Shown here piece by piece: positions 41,792-50,952 of a stretch of DNA of 64,000 bases. Origin of the DNA: Afipia sp049747295 (GTDB lineage Bacteria; Pseudomonadota; Alphaproteobacteria; Rhizobiales; Xanthobacteraceae); NCBI RefSeq assembly GCF_049747295.1, contig NZ_JBMHJM010000001.1:1550001-1614000 (forward strand), read 5' to 3'. The notes beneath the pieces were generated by a model, which worked only from the letters and a program-made list of their open reading frames with translations, did not search any database and was not told where the DNA came from. Position numbers and translations under genes: made by a program. Position 1 is the stretch's first letter; each line of letters opens with the position of its first letter.

Positions 41792-43480
41792 ATGGAACGC
41801 ATTTGGCTCAAGCAATATCCGGCCGGCGTGCCAACCGATATCGACGCCAACCAATATCCATCGCTCGTCGAACTGCTTGAGGAGAGCTTCAAGAAGTTCA
41901 GCGACCGCAAGGCGTTCATCTGCATGGACAAGTCCATCACCTATCGCGAGCTCGACGAGATGTCGACGGCGATCGGCGCCTACCTGCAGAGCAAGGGCCT
42001 GAAGAAGGGCGCCCGCGTCGCCATCATGATGCCGAATGTGCTGCAGAATCCGGTTGCGTCATCGGGCATTTTACGCGCCGGATATACCGTGGTGAACGTC
42101 AATCCGCTCTACACGCCGCGCGAACTTGAGCATCAGCTCGCGGACTCCGGTGCGGAAGCCATTATCATTATGGAAAACTTCGCCGGCACGCTGGAAAAAG
42201 TGCTGGCGAAGACCAACGTCAAGCACGTCATCATGGGCACCATGGGCGACCTACTCGGCTTCAAGGGCGTGATCGTCAATTTCGTCGTGCGCAAGGTCAA
42301 GAAAATGGTGCCGCCATTTTCGATACCCGGCGCGGTGGCCTTCAACGATGCGCTCGCAGCCGGCCGCAGGCTGACGTTGAACAAGCCCACGATCGGGCCC
42401 GACGACGTCGCTTTCCTGCAATATACCGGCGGCACAACCGGCGTTTCCAAGGGCGCAACGCTGCTCCACCGCAACATCCTCGCCAATGTCCTGCAGAACG
42501 ATGCCTGGCTGCAGCCGGCGCTGCGCAAGCCACCCATCGTGGACCAGTTGCTGATCGTTTGCGCGCTGCCGCTCTATCACATCTTCGCGCTGACGGCGTG
42601 CTTCCTGCTGGCGGTGCGCGCCGGGGGCGCCAACCTTCTGATTCCCAATCCGCGCGACATCCCCGGCTTCATCAAGGAATTGCAGAAGTACCAGGTCAAC
42701 AGCTTCCCGGCGGTCAACACACTCTACAATGCGTTGGTCAACAATCCCGAATTCAAGAAGGTCGACTTCTCCAAGCTCAAGACCTGCTTCGGCGGCGGCA
42801 TGGCCGTGCAGAAGCCGGTGGCCGACCAGTGGCTTGCCGTGACCGGTTGCGCGCTGTCGGAAGGCTATGGCCTTTCGGAGACCTCGCCGACGCTGACCTG
42901 CAATCCGGCGGATACGGACCGGTTCAGCGGTTCGATCGGCGTGCCGGTGCCCTCGACCTATCTTTCGATCCGCGACGACAACGGCAACGAGGTGCCGCTT
43001 GGTGAGCCGGGCGAGATCTGCGCCAAGGGCCCGCAGATCATGGCCGGCTACTGGAACAGACCGGACGAGACCGCGAAGGTGATGACCGCCGACGGTTTCT
43101 TCCGCACCGGCGACATCGGCATCATGTCGCCGGACGGCTACACCAAAATCGTCGACCGCAAGAAGGACATGATCATCGTTTCCGGCTTCAACGTCTATCC
43201 GAACGAAGTCGAGGAAGTGATCGCCAGCCATCCCGGCGTGCTGGAATGCGCCGTGATCGGCGTGGCCGATTCGAAATCAACCGAAGCGGTCAAAGCCTTT
43301 GTCGTGAAGAAGGATCCGAACCTGACGGCAGAGGACATTATCAAGTTCGCTCATACCCAGCTCACGAACTACAAGGTGCCGAAGCACGTCGAGTTCAGGA
43401 CCGAATTGCCGAAGACGAATGTCGGCAAGATCCTGCGCCGTGAGTTGCGCGACGAGAAATCCAAGGCCGCTGCAGCGTAG
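41792..43480 (+). CDS. fadD: Long-chain fatty-acid-CoA ligase
   Basis: 562 residues. The AMP-binding P-loop 'YTGGTTGVSKG' is at 211-221; 'GYGLSETSPTLTCNP' and 'YKIVDRKKDMIIVSGFNVYPNEVEE' (FACS-type motif) and a C-terminal catalytic lysine near 'TNVGKILRREL' follow. It activates fatty acids with ATP and CoA at the inner face of the membrane. Opening 'MERIWLKQYPAGVP' is the FadD start; GAGGGGACATCCG precedes it. Confidence 0.95.
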   Translation: MERIWLKQYPAGVPTDIDANQYPSLVELLEESFKKFSDRKAFICMDKSITYRELDEMSTAIGAYLQSKGLKKGARVAIMMPNVLQNPVASSGILRAGYTVVNVNPLYTPRELEHQLADSGAEAIIIMENFAGTLEKVLAKTNVKHVIMGTMGDLLGFKGVIVNFVVRKVKKMVPPFSIPGAVAFNDALAAGRRLTLNKPTIGPDDVAFLQYTGGTTGVSKGATLLHRNILANVLQNDAWLQPALRKPPIVDQLLIVCALPLYHIFALTACFLLAVRAGGANLLIPNPRDIPGFIKELQKYQVNSFPAVNTLYNALVNNPEFKKVDFSKLKTCFGGGMAVQKPVADQWLAVTGCALSEGYGLSETSPTLTCNPADTDRFSGSIGVPVPSTYLSIRDDNGNEVPLGEPGEICAKGPQIMAGYWNRPDETAKVMTADGFFRTGDIGIMSPDGYTKIVDRKKDMIIVSGFNVYPNEVEEVIASHPGVLECAVIGVADSKSTEAVKAFVVKKDPNLTAEDIIKFAHTQLTNYKVPKHVEFRTELPKTNVGKILRRELRDEKSKAAAA

Positions 43481-43503
43481 TCGAACTGATCTGCAACACA
43501 CGC

Positions 43504-44055
43504 ATGAGCAAACAGGACGTTTCACCTGAAGACGTTTTGAATTTCTGGCGTGCCGCCGGCCCTGACCGGTGGTGGACCAAGGACATTGCGTTTGACGCAG
43601 AAGTTCGCGACCGTTTCACACATGTGTGGAACGCCGCGCGAGGCGGGCAGTTGTCCGCATGGCAGGCCAGCGACAATGGCGCGCTTGCTCTCGTCATCGC
43701 GCTCGATCAGTTTCCGCGCAACATCTTCCGCAATGACCCGCGCGCGTTTTCGACGGATGCCATCGCTCTAGAGGTCGCGTCGCGCGCGATCGCCGAGGGA
43801 CGCGACAATCGCATCGAAGCCGACTTGCGCGTCTTCGTGTACCTGCCCTTCATGCATTCGGAAAATCTCGCCGACCAAGAGCGCTGCGTCGAATTACTCA
43901 GTCAATCGGGCGACGCGGAAAACCTCAAATATGCAGAGGTGCATGCCGACATTATTCGCACATTCGGCCGCTTTCCTCATCGTAATCCGATCCTCGGTCG
44001 CGAGATGAAATCTGAGGAAGCCGCGTTCCTTGAGAGCGGCGGCTTCGCCGGTTAA
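43504..44055 (+). CDS. DUF924 family protein
   Basis: 183 residues. 'VLNFWRAAGPDRWWTKDIAFDAEVRDRFTHVWNAA', 'LALVIALDQFPRNIFRNDPRAFSTDAIAL', 'YLPFMHSENLADQERCVEL' and 'FGRFPHRNPILGRE' are the complete DUF924 pattern, an all-helical, TPR-like protein family of unknown function. 24 bp after fadD in the same direction. Confidence 0.93.
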   Translation: MSKQDVSPEDVLNFWRAAGPDRWWTKDIAFDAEVRDRFTHVWNAARGGQLSAWQASDNGALALVIALDQFPRNIFRNDPRAFSTDAIALEVASRAIAEGRDNRIEADLRVFVYLPFMHSENLADQERCVELLSQSGDAENLKYAEVHADIIRTFGRFPHRNPILGREMKSEEAAFLESGGFAG

Positions 44056-44127
44056 CCCAACCAAATATTAACGAATCCTTGCTAATTCACAGCATGCCGC
44101 CATCTGCGGCGAGCTGGAATCAACACC

Positions 44128-45501
44128 GTGTCCGTCATGCAAGCCGAAAGCGCGCCCGAAGCGAAGCCCGCTGGTCTGATCGCGCGGCTGCGTGAAGTGC
44201 TTGTCGGCACCAGCGAAGCCGCCGTCACCAAGCGCCTCGCAGGCACCGTCTTTCTGATCCGCGTGCTGAGCGCTGGTCTTGCCTATTTTTCGCAAGTGCT
44301 GCTGGCGCGCTGGATGGGCGGCTCGGACTATGGCGTATACGTCTATGTCTGGACCTGGGTGTTGCTGCTCGGCAGCGTGCTCGACTTCGGCATTGCCGTG
44401 TCAGCGCAGAAACTCATTCCCGAATATCGCACGGGCGGTCAGCTCGCCTTGCTGCGCGGCTTTCTGTCGGGCAGCCGCTGGATGGTGTTCGGAGCGTCGA
44501 CAGCGGTCGCGCTGCTGCTCGCCGGCCTTGTCACGATCCTGTCGCCATGGATCGACGCCGACACAATTATTCCGCTCTACATCGGCTGCCTGACCCTGCC
44601 GGCCTTCGTCGTCGCCAATACTCAGGACGGTGTCGCGCGCTCCTATGACTGGATGCGGCTTGGCCTGATGCCGCAATTCATCGTGCGGCAGGGACTGATC
44701 ATCGGCTTCACAGCCGGCGCCGTCGTGCTTGGCCTGCAGCTGGGGGCGACCGCGGCAATGATCGCGAGCACAGCCGCGGTATGGATTGCGATGATCGGGC
44801 AAATGCTGGTGCTCAACCGCAGCCTGCGCAACGCCGTGACGCCGGGACCCAAAGCCTACGATGTCCGCAACTGGCTAAAGGTCTCGCTGCCGATCATGAT
44901 GGTGGAAGGCTTTTACCTGCTGCTCTCCTACACCGATGTGCTCGTGCTGCAGCAGTTTCGCTCCTCCGAGGAAGTCGGCGTCTACTTCGCGGTCGTGAAA
45001 ACCCTCGCGCTGGTCTCCTTCATTCACTACGCGATGTCCGCGACCACTGCGCATCGCTTTAGCGAATATCATGCCACCGGCGACACGGAACGCCTCTCCG
45101 AATATATCGCGCACGCGATCAAATGGACCTTCTGGCCATCCGTCGCAGCAACCGCTGCACTGCTCGCCGTGGGTAAGCCGCTGCTGTGGCTGTTCGGTCC
45201 GCAGTTCACGGGCGGTTACGGCATCATGTTCGTCGCGGCCATCGGGCTGATTGCGCGCTCCGCGATCGGGCCGGTCGAGCGCCTGCTCAACATGTCAGGC
45301 AACCAGAACATGTGCGCTCTCGCCTATGCCCTTGCCTTCCTGATGAACCTGGCGCTGTGCGTCGTGCTTGTTCCCCGTTACGGCGGCTATGGCGCCGCCG
45401 CCGCAACATCGACAGCGCTTATCTTCGAGACGGTGCTGCTGTTCTGGATCACTAAGCGCCGTCTCGGCTTTCACGTTTTCGCCTTCGGCAAGAAAGGCTG
45501 A
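44128..45501 (+). CDS. Polysaccharide/lipid flippase (Wzx/MATE-like)
   Basis: 457 residues with 12 or more membrane helices. 'VFLIRVLSAGLAYFSQVLLARWMGGSDYGVYVYVWTW' and 'LLLSYTDVLVLQQFRSSEEVGVYFAVVKTLA' resemble the oligosaccharide flippase family used for LPS O-antigen or exopolysaccharide repeat units. No glycosyltransferases are close, so the lipid-linked substrate is unknown. GTG 44128 or ATG 44137 are both possible starts. Confidence 0.85.
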   Translation: MSVMQAESAPEAKPAGLIARLREVLVGTSEAAVTKRLAGTVFLIRVLSAGLAYFSQVLLARWMGGSDYGVYVYVWTWVLLLGSVLDFGIAVSAQKLIPEYRTGGQLALLRGFLSGSRWMVFGASTAVALLLAGLVTILSPWIDADTIIPLYIGCLTLPAFVVANTQDGVARSYDWMRLGLMPQFIVRQGLIIGFTAGAVVLGLQLGATAAMIASTAAVWIAMIGQMLVLNRSLRNAVTPGPKAYDVRNWLKVSLPIMMVEGFYLLLSYTDVLVLQQFRSSEEVGVYFAVVKTLALVSFIHYAMSATTAHRFSEYHATGDTERLSEYIAHAIKWTFWPSVAATAALLAVGKPLLWLFGPQFTGGYGIMFVAAIGLIARSAIGPVERLLNMSGNQNMCALAYALAFLMNLALCVVLVPRYGGYGAAAATSTALIFETVLLFWITKRRLGFHVFAFGKKG

Positions 45502-46290
45502 TTACTCAGCCGTCCAGCCGCCGTCGATCGACAGGTTTGCACCGGTGATCTGCGCTGCATCGTCGCCGCAGAGGAACAGTGCAAGCGCCGCCACCTGCTC
45601 CGAAGTCACGAATTCCTTGGTCGGCTGTGCGTCGAGCAAGACATCGCGAATGACCTGTTCCTTGGTCATGTTACGCGCCTTCATCGTATCCGGGATCTGT
45701 TTCTCGACCAGCGGCGTCCAGACATAGCCCGGGCTGATGCAGTTGCAGGTGATCTTGAAGGTCGCGACTTCCAGCGCGATGGTCTTGGTCAGACCGGCGA
45801 GGCCATGCTTTGCCGAGACATAAGCGGACTTGAACGGCGAGGCGACCAGCGAATGTGCCGAGGCGGTGTTGATGATGCGCCCCCAGCCGCGCTTCTTCAT
45901 GCCCGGCACCGCGGCACGAATGGCATGAAACGCGGACGACAGGTTGATCGCGATGATCGCGTCCCATTTCTCGATCGGGAATTCCTCGACCGGCGACACA
46001 AACTGGATGCCGGCATTGTTGACGAGCACATCGACCGAACCGAATGTCTTCTCACCGAGCGCGATCATCTCGGCGATCTCAGCGGGCTTGGTCATGTCTG
46101 CCGGCGAATAGGCCGCCTTGACCTTGAAATCATTCTCGATCGCGGCGCGCTCTTTTTCGATGTCGGCGGGAGCACCGAAGCCGTTGATCACCACGTTTGC
46201 GCCGGCGCTGGCAAAGGCACGCGCATAGGCCAAACCGATGCCACTGGTCGAGCCCGTCACGACAGCCGTCTTGCCGGAAAGAGTACCCAT
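45502..46290 (-). CDS. bdhA: 3-hydroxybutyrate dehydrogenase
   Basis: 262 residues. SDR fold: 'AVVTGSTSGIGLAYARAFA', 'NNAGIQFVSPVEEFPIEKWDAIIAINLSSAFHAIRA' and catalytic 'INTASAHSLVASPFKSAYVSAKHG' (Ser, Tyr, Lys). The 'GIQFVSPVEEFP' stretch is characteristic of D-3-hydroxybutyrate dehydrogenase, which oxidises it to acetoacetate in PHB use. ATG 46290 has GGAG at better spacing than ATG 46293. The patatin gene upstream on the same strand is a common partner. Confidence 0.92.
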   Translation of the reverse strand: MGTLSGKTAVVTGSTSGIGLAYARAFASAGANVVINGFGAPADIEKERAAIENDFKVKAAYSPADMTKPAEIAEMIALGEKTFGSVDVLVNNAGIQFVSPVEEFPIEKWDAIIAINLSSAFHAIRAAVPGMKKRGWGRIINTASAHSLVASPFKSAYVSAKHGLAGLTKTIALEVATFKITCNCISPGYVWTPLVEKQIPDTMKARNMTKEQVIRDVLLDAQPTKEFVTSEQVAALALFLCGDDAAQITGANLSIDGGWTAE

Positions 46291-46303
46291 CATTTGCTCC
46301 TGT

Positions 46304-47461
46304 TTACTTTCGTTCGATTGGTTCGTCGCCGCAGAGATCGTAAGTCACCATGGTCTCGTCGGATTGCGGCCGCGCCAGCCACTCGGGATGGCTCATGGAT
46401 TGATAGACGTCGCGTTCGCCGGCTTCCCAATGCTCGACCATCGCGACGCGAGAGAAATCGTAGTCCTTCGATGACGCTTCGTGGATCTTGCTGCGGTAGA
46501 TCAAGTGGACGACAGTGACGGTATTTTCCTTCGCCGCCTCATTGAGAATACCGACCAACGGGTCGTTCTTGAGATCATCCGGTAATTTCGCGATCAGCGC
46601 TCGCACCGCCAGCTTGGCGTTATGAATCCTTCTGTTCTTATCCGTGTTCATGCGGGTACGGCTGGAGAAGCGAATATCTTTTTCGCGCTCTTCAGCTTCA
46701 GAAACAGTTTTGGGCAACGGCCCGCGCGCGCTGAACAGATCGACCTGAAAGATCAAGAGATCTTCGCGCGTTTCTTTTTCCAGCACGTAGTCCAGCGGCG
46801 TGTTTGAGACGATGCCGCCGTCCCAATAATAGGCACCGTCAATTTCGATCGGCGGAAATCCCGGCGGCAGTGCGGCCGACGCCATGATGTGTTCCGGTCT
46901 GATTTCGCGTTCGGTATTGTCGAAATACTCGAAATTTCCGGTCGCGACATTGACCGCGCCGACGCTGAGACGGATGCCGTTTGTGTTGATGCGATCGAAA
47001 TCCACCAGCCGCTCAAGCGTGGCGCGCAATGGAGACGTATCGTAGTAGCTCAGCGACTGCGGAGTGCCGGCCGGCCATAACGGCGCGGCAGGAAAACGCG
47101 GCCTGAAAAATCCCGGCACCCCAAAGGTCGCGACCAGCGCCGCACTGGTCTCATTGAAAATCGATCGCGCCTTGTCCCCTTGCATAAACGGACTCCAGAA
47201 CACCGGCGCCGAGGCCATATCCCAGAATTCTTTCAGCCGTGCGATGCGCTTCTCGCGCGGATTCCCGGCGATGATTGCCGAGTTGATGGCGCCGATCGAA
47301 ATGCCGGCGATCCAGGAGGGCTCAAAATCATGATGGCACAAGGCCTGATAAGCGCCTGCCTGATAGGAGCCAAGTGCCCCTCCCCCCTGAAGCACAAGAA
47401 CGCGCTTCGCTTCCATCGGCCTTGTGGCCTTCGGCTCGTGAATGTCGATCGGAGAGTTCAT
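46304..47461 (-). CDS. Patatin-like phospholipase family protein
   Basis: 385 residues. The oxyanion loop 'LQGGGALGSYQAG' (24-36), nucleophile Ser55 in GISIG and 'YYWDGGIVSNTPLD' with the catalytic Asp make a complete patatin dyad. The C-terminal part ('RMNTDKNRRIHNAKLAVRALIAKLPDDL', 'SRVAMVEHWEAGERDV') is a DUF3734-type extension. Its pairing with bdhA hints at a role in lipid or PHB turnover. GC near neighbours. Confidence 0.93.
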   Translation of the reverse strand: MNSPIDIHEPKATRPMEAKRVLVLQGGGALGSYQAGAYQALCHHDFEPSWIAGISIGAINSAIIAGNPREKRIARLKEFWDMASAPVFWSPFMQGDKARSIFNETSAALVATFGVPGFFRPRFPAAPLWPAGTPQSLSYYDTSPLRATLERLVDFDRINTNGIRLSVGAVNVATGNFEYFDNTEREIRPEHIMASAALPPGFPPIEIDGAYYWDGGIVSNTPLDYVLEKETREDLLIFQVDLFSARGPLPKTVSEAEEREKDIRFSSRTRMNTDKNRRIHNAKLAVRALIAKLPDDLKNDPLVGILNEAAKENTVTVVHLIYRSKIHEASSKDYDFSRVAMVEHWEAGERDVYQSMSHPEWLARPQSDETMVTYDLCGDEPIERK

Positions 47462-47559
47462 CAGGGATCACTGGAACAGACGGCGGGAATGTTCCCGCAC
47501 CGTGGCGTCAGTTCGTCACGGCGTCAATGTGTGAAACGTTAAGGAATGTCACACGGATG

Positions 47560-48069
47560 TTATTGACCGTCGGGTGCCGCCAGAATGAGCGTCCAGAAAA
47601 CTTTGTATTTGGTGTTCGGCGCATAGGTCGCCGCGATGCCCATTTTTGTGACACCCGACGCCAACATATTTGCTTTATGCGGCGGTGAATCCCGCCATCC
47701 GGAAAACGCCTCGGCAAGGGTGTGATAGCCGGCGGAAACGTTCTCCACGGCCTTGGTTGCATCGAATCCCGACGCCTTGATGCGTTTATCGAGTGTCCCG
47801 GCAACATTGTGATCGAGCTTGTTGCGGCTCGCCATGGCGTTCGATTGCGCCTCAGCCGCCTTCATCAGTAATGGATCGATCTGTACGGCGCCAAGGCCAT
47901 TGTTCTGCCGGTAACCGGAAATCATGGACGCGGCCACCGGGCCATCGAGCTTGGCGTTCGGATTTGCCATGCTCACGTAGAATGCCGGCTGCTCGGTCGA
48001 CGGCTCACGATCGGCCGTACAACCAGTCATCACCATCAGCGCCAGAAAGGCCCCCGCCGCACGCTTCAT
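47560..48069 (-). CDS. CAP-domain lipoprotein
   Basis: 169 residues. Lipobox VMTGC at about residues 13-17 after a hydrophobic start, so likely lipid-anchored. The CAP (SCP/PR-1) domain shows 'ISGYRQNNGLGAVQIDPLLMKAAEAQSNAMASRNKLDHN', 'VENVSAGYHTLAEAFSGWRDSPPHKANML' and 'MGIAATYAPNTKYKVFWTLILA'. Function of bacterial CAP lipoproteins is not settled. Confidence 0.9.
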   Translation of the reverse strand: MKRAAGAFLALMVMTGCTADREPSTEQPAFYVSMANPNAKLDGPVAASMISGYRQNNGLGAVQIDPLLMKAAEAQSNAMASRNKLDHNVAGTLDKRIKASGFDATKAVENVSAGYHTLAEAFSGWRDSPPHKANMLASGVTKMGIAATYAPNTKYKVFWTLILAAPDGQ

Positions 48070-48144
48070 TCACGCCCCCAAACCCGTCAAAGGGCACTTG
48101 TTGCACACCAACAGTGGCTGAAAGGTGAACGGGATGAATGGAAC

Positions 48145-48168
48145 AACCCACACGAACGCAGGTGGGTT
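48145..48168 (-). terminator. Weak hairpin downstream of cysA
   Basis: AACCCAC (48145-48151) pairs with GTGGGTT (48162-48168) around 10 nt, right after the cysA stop codon. No clear T-run; may be a weak terminator of the sbp-cysTWA operon. Confidence 0.4.
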
Positions 48169-49216
48169 AACCCTGGGCCGCGAACAGCCGATAACGCCGG
48201 GGCTGCAGGCTGACGACGTCGCCCGGCTTCAAATCGCGGTCGCGCGGCGCGTCCACCTCGACAAGGGTTTCGCCATCCCCGGCGCGCAATACGATATCGG
48301 CCCGCTGGGTCGGTCCAAACGCGCGAACGCGCTTGACGTCGCCCTCGATCATTCCGCTTCCCGCCGGGCCGATGGCCACATCGTGACGGCGGATAAACAG
48401 GCTCGACGGCCCCGAGATCGCATCTCGCGGCTCAAGGTTCAGGACCTTGTCGCCGAGGCGAACGCGGCCGTCACTGACCTCAACCGGCAGTACGATGGAC
48501 TCGCCGATGAAGCTGTGAACGAAGGCGGTGGCCGGGTTGTCATACACCTCTCCCGGCGTGCCGATCTGCTCGATCTTTCCCTTGTCCATCACCACCACGC
48601 GGTTGGCGACCTCAAGGGCCTCTTCCTGATCGTGGGTCACGAAGATCGATGTCACATGGATTTCGTCGTGCAGCTGGCGCAGCCATCGACGCAATTCCTT
48701 GCGCACCTTTGCGTCGAGCGCACCGAACGGTTCATCAAGCAACAGGATGCGCGGTTCGATCGCCAGCGCACGTGCCAGTGCAATACGCTGCCGTTGACCG
48801 CCAGACAACTGGCTCGGGTAACGATCGGCCAGCCAGTCGAGCTGGACGAGGTCGAGCAATTCTTTCACGCGCTTGCGGATTTCCGTCTCGCTTTTCCGGA
48901 TCGCGCGCGGCTGGACCCGCAGGCCGAACGCGACGTTCTCAAAAACGCTCATATGGCGAAAAAGCGCATAGTGCTGAAATACGAATCCGACATGGCGTTC
49001 GCCGGCACCACGTTCCAGTGCGTTCTCGCCATCGAAGCTGACGGATCCGTCATCGGGCCAATCGAGGCCGGCGATAATCCGCAGCAACGACGTCTTCCCC
49101 GATCCGGATGGGCCGAGCAGCGCAACGAGTTCACCGGTCGCGACCTTGAGGTCGACATCGTCCAGCGCTGTGAAGCTGCCGAACTTCTTTACGATATTAC
49201 GAACTTCAATCGTCAC
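48167..49216 (-). CDS. cysA: Sulfate/thiosulfate ABC transporter ATPase
   Basis: 349 residues. Walker A 'LLGPSGSGKTSLL' (35-47), signature 'LSGGQRQRIALARAL' and Walker B 'ILLLDEPFGALD' are intact, followed by a TOBE-type C-terminal domain. Start is GTG 49216, which overlaps the cysW end by 11 bp. Powers sulfate import with CysT and CysW. Confidence 0.95.
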   Translation of the reverse strand: MTIEVRNIVKKFGSFTALDDVDLKVATGELVALLGPSGSGKTSLLRIIAGLDWPDDGSVSFDGENALERGAGERHVGFVFQHYALFRHMSVFENVAFGLRVQPRAIRKSETEIRKRVKELLDLVQLDWLADRYPSQLSGGQRQRIALARALAIEPRILLLDEPFGALDAKVRKELRRWLRQLHDEIHVTSIFVTHDQEEALEVANRVVVMDKGKIEQIGTPGEVYDNPATAFVHSFIGESIVLPVEVSDGRVRLGDKVLNLEPRDAISGPSSLFIRRHDVAIGPAGSGMIEGDVKRVRAFGPTQRADIVLRAGDGETLVEVDAPRDRDLKPGDVVSLQPRRYRLFAAQG

Positions 49217-50078
49217 TGACGGGTCGCCCCTCTTCGAGATGGCTTTCGAGGATCGTTTTCACGATCAACGTCACGAGCGCAAGGAATGCGAGCAGCGACG
49301 CGATCGCAAACGAAGCTACGAACTGATATTCATTGTACAGAATTTCAACCAGCAGCGGCATCGTATTCGTCTCGCCGCGGATGTGACCAGATACCACAGA
49401 GACGGCGCCGAACTCGCCCATGGCACGCGCATTACAAAGCAGCACGCCATACAGGACGCCCCATTTGATGTTGGGAATGGTGATGCGCAAAAATGTGAGC
49501 AGGCCTGAGGCGCCGAGCGAGATGGCGGCCTCTTCCTCCTGCGTTTCCTGCTCCTGCATCAGCGGGATCAACTCACGCGCCACGAACGGAAACGTGACGA
49601 ACGTCGTCGCGAGCGCGATACCCGGCACCGCGAAAAGAATGTGAATGTCGTGAGCCTGCAGCCACGCGCCGAAATAGCCCTGCGCTCCGAACAACAAGAC
49701 AAAGACGAGACCGGCAATCACCGGGCTGACGGAGAACGGAAGATCGATCAGCGTGATCAGAATCACCTTGCCTGGAAATTCAAATTTAGCGATCGCCCAG
49801 GCGGCGATAATTCCGAATACGAGATTGATACTGACTGAAATCGCCGCCACCAGCAGCGTCAACTTGATCGCCGATTGCGCTTCCGGATCCGACAATGCCG
49901 CAAAATAGGCGGCAGCGCCTTTGGCGAAGGCTTCTGTAAACACGACCACCAGTGGCAAAACCACGAAGATCGTCAGAAACGTGATCGCAATGCCGATCAA
50001 GGTCCACCGGACCAGCGCAGGTTCGGTCCGCGTGTCATGCGCCGACGAGGTGCGGGGACGGTTGATGACCATGACCAT
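49206..50078 (-). CDS. cysW: Sulfate ABC transporter permease CysW
   Basis: 290 residues with six membrane helices; 'ARELIPLMQEQETQEEEAAISLGASGLLTFLRITIPNIKW' is the EAA loop that docks on CysA. 5 bp after the cysT stop. Start ATG 50078 or 50072. Confidence 0.95.
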   Translation of the reverse strand: MVMVINRPRTSSAHDTRTEPALVRWTLIGIAITFLTIFVVLPLVVVFTEAFAKGAAAYFAALSDPEAQSAIKLTLLVAAISVSINLVFGIIAAWAIAKFEFPGKVILITLIDLPFSVSPVIAGLVFVLLFGAQGYFGAWLQAHDIHILFAVPGIALATTFVTFPFVARELIPLMQEQETQEEEAAISLGASGLLTFLRITIPNIKWGVLYGVLLCNARAMGEFGAVSVVSGHIRGETNTMPLLVEILYNEYQFVASFAIASLLAFLALVTLIVKTILESHLEEGRPVSDD

Positions 50079-50083
50079 GCGAC

Positions 50084-50926
50084 TCAGTGCGCGATTGCCG
50101 CGCCGCGCGTCTGCGCCCAGCGCTGAATGCGGTTGATGGCAAAGATGATCAGAAAAGCCACAACCAACATGATGACCGCAATGGCAGTCGCATCAGCGTA
50201 GCGGAATTCCGACAACCGGATCACGATCAGGAGCGGTGCAATTTCCGAAACGTTGGGCAGATTTCCCGCGATGAAAATGACCGAACCGTACTCGCCTACG
50301 GCCCGCGCAAATGCGAGCGCAAACCCTGTCAGGATCGCCGGCGTCAGGGTCGGAAGAATAACGCGGCGGATGATATCCCAGCGGCCCGCGCCGAGGCTTG
50401 CGGCGGCCTCCTCGACCTCAATCTCAAGATCGATCAGAACCGGTTGCACGGTCCGTACCACAAACGGAAAGCCGATGAAGATCATCGCGATGAAAATGCC
50501 GATCGGCGTAAAGGCCACCTTGATGCCCATCTGGGCAAGCGGCGCGCCGAGCAATCCCTTCTGTGCAAACAACGCCGTCAGTGCGACACCCGCGACTGCG
50601 GTCGGCAAAGCGAAGGGAACGTCAACAATGGCATCAAACAGGCGACGGCCGGGAAAGCGATAACGCACCAGCACCCAGACGATCACCATCCCCATCACGA
50701 GATTGACGATAGCGGCGGCAAAGGCGAGTCCAAAGGAAATCTTCAGCGCATTCAAGGTCCGCCGTGCGGTCAGAATGTCCCAAAATTGATCGAGGCTGAG
50801 TTCCGTGGTCTTCAGAAAAAGACCTGCGAGCGGAATCAGGACAATGATCGAAAGCCAGGTCAGCGTCAGCCCCATGGTGAGGCCAAATCCTGGCAAGGTC
50901 CGTCGCTGTCCCGCTCCTCCGCTCAC
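50084..50926 (-). CDS. cysT: Sulfate ABC transporter permease CysT
   Basis: 280 residues, six membrane helices; 'DVPFALPTAVAGVALTALF' and the EAA loop 'EEAAASLGAGRWDIIRRVILPTLTPAILTG' are the family marks. GTG start at 50926 preceded by AAGGGGG. 26 bp after the binding-protein gene. Confidence 0.95.
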   Translation of the reverse strand: MSGGAGQRRTLPGFGLTMGLTLTWLSIIVLIPLAGLFLKTTELSLDQFWDILTARRTLNALKISFGLAFAAAIVNLVMGMVIVWVLVRYRFPGRRLFDAIVDVPFALPTAVAGVALTALFAQKGLLGAPLAQMGIKVAFTPIGIFIAMIFIGFPFVVRTVQPVLIDLEIEVEEAAASLGAGRWDIIRRVILPTLTPAILTGFALAFARAVGEYGSVIFIAGNLPNVSEIAPLLIVIRLSEFRYADATAIAVIMLVVAFLIIFAINRIQRWAQTRGAAIAH

Positions 50927-50952
50927 GATGCCCCCTTCACAAATCGATCAGA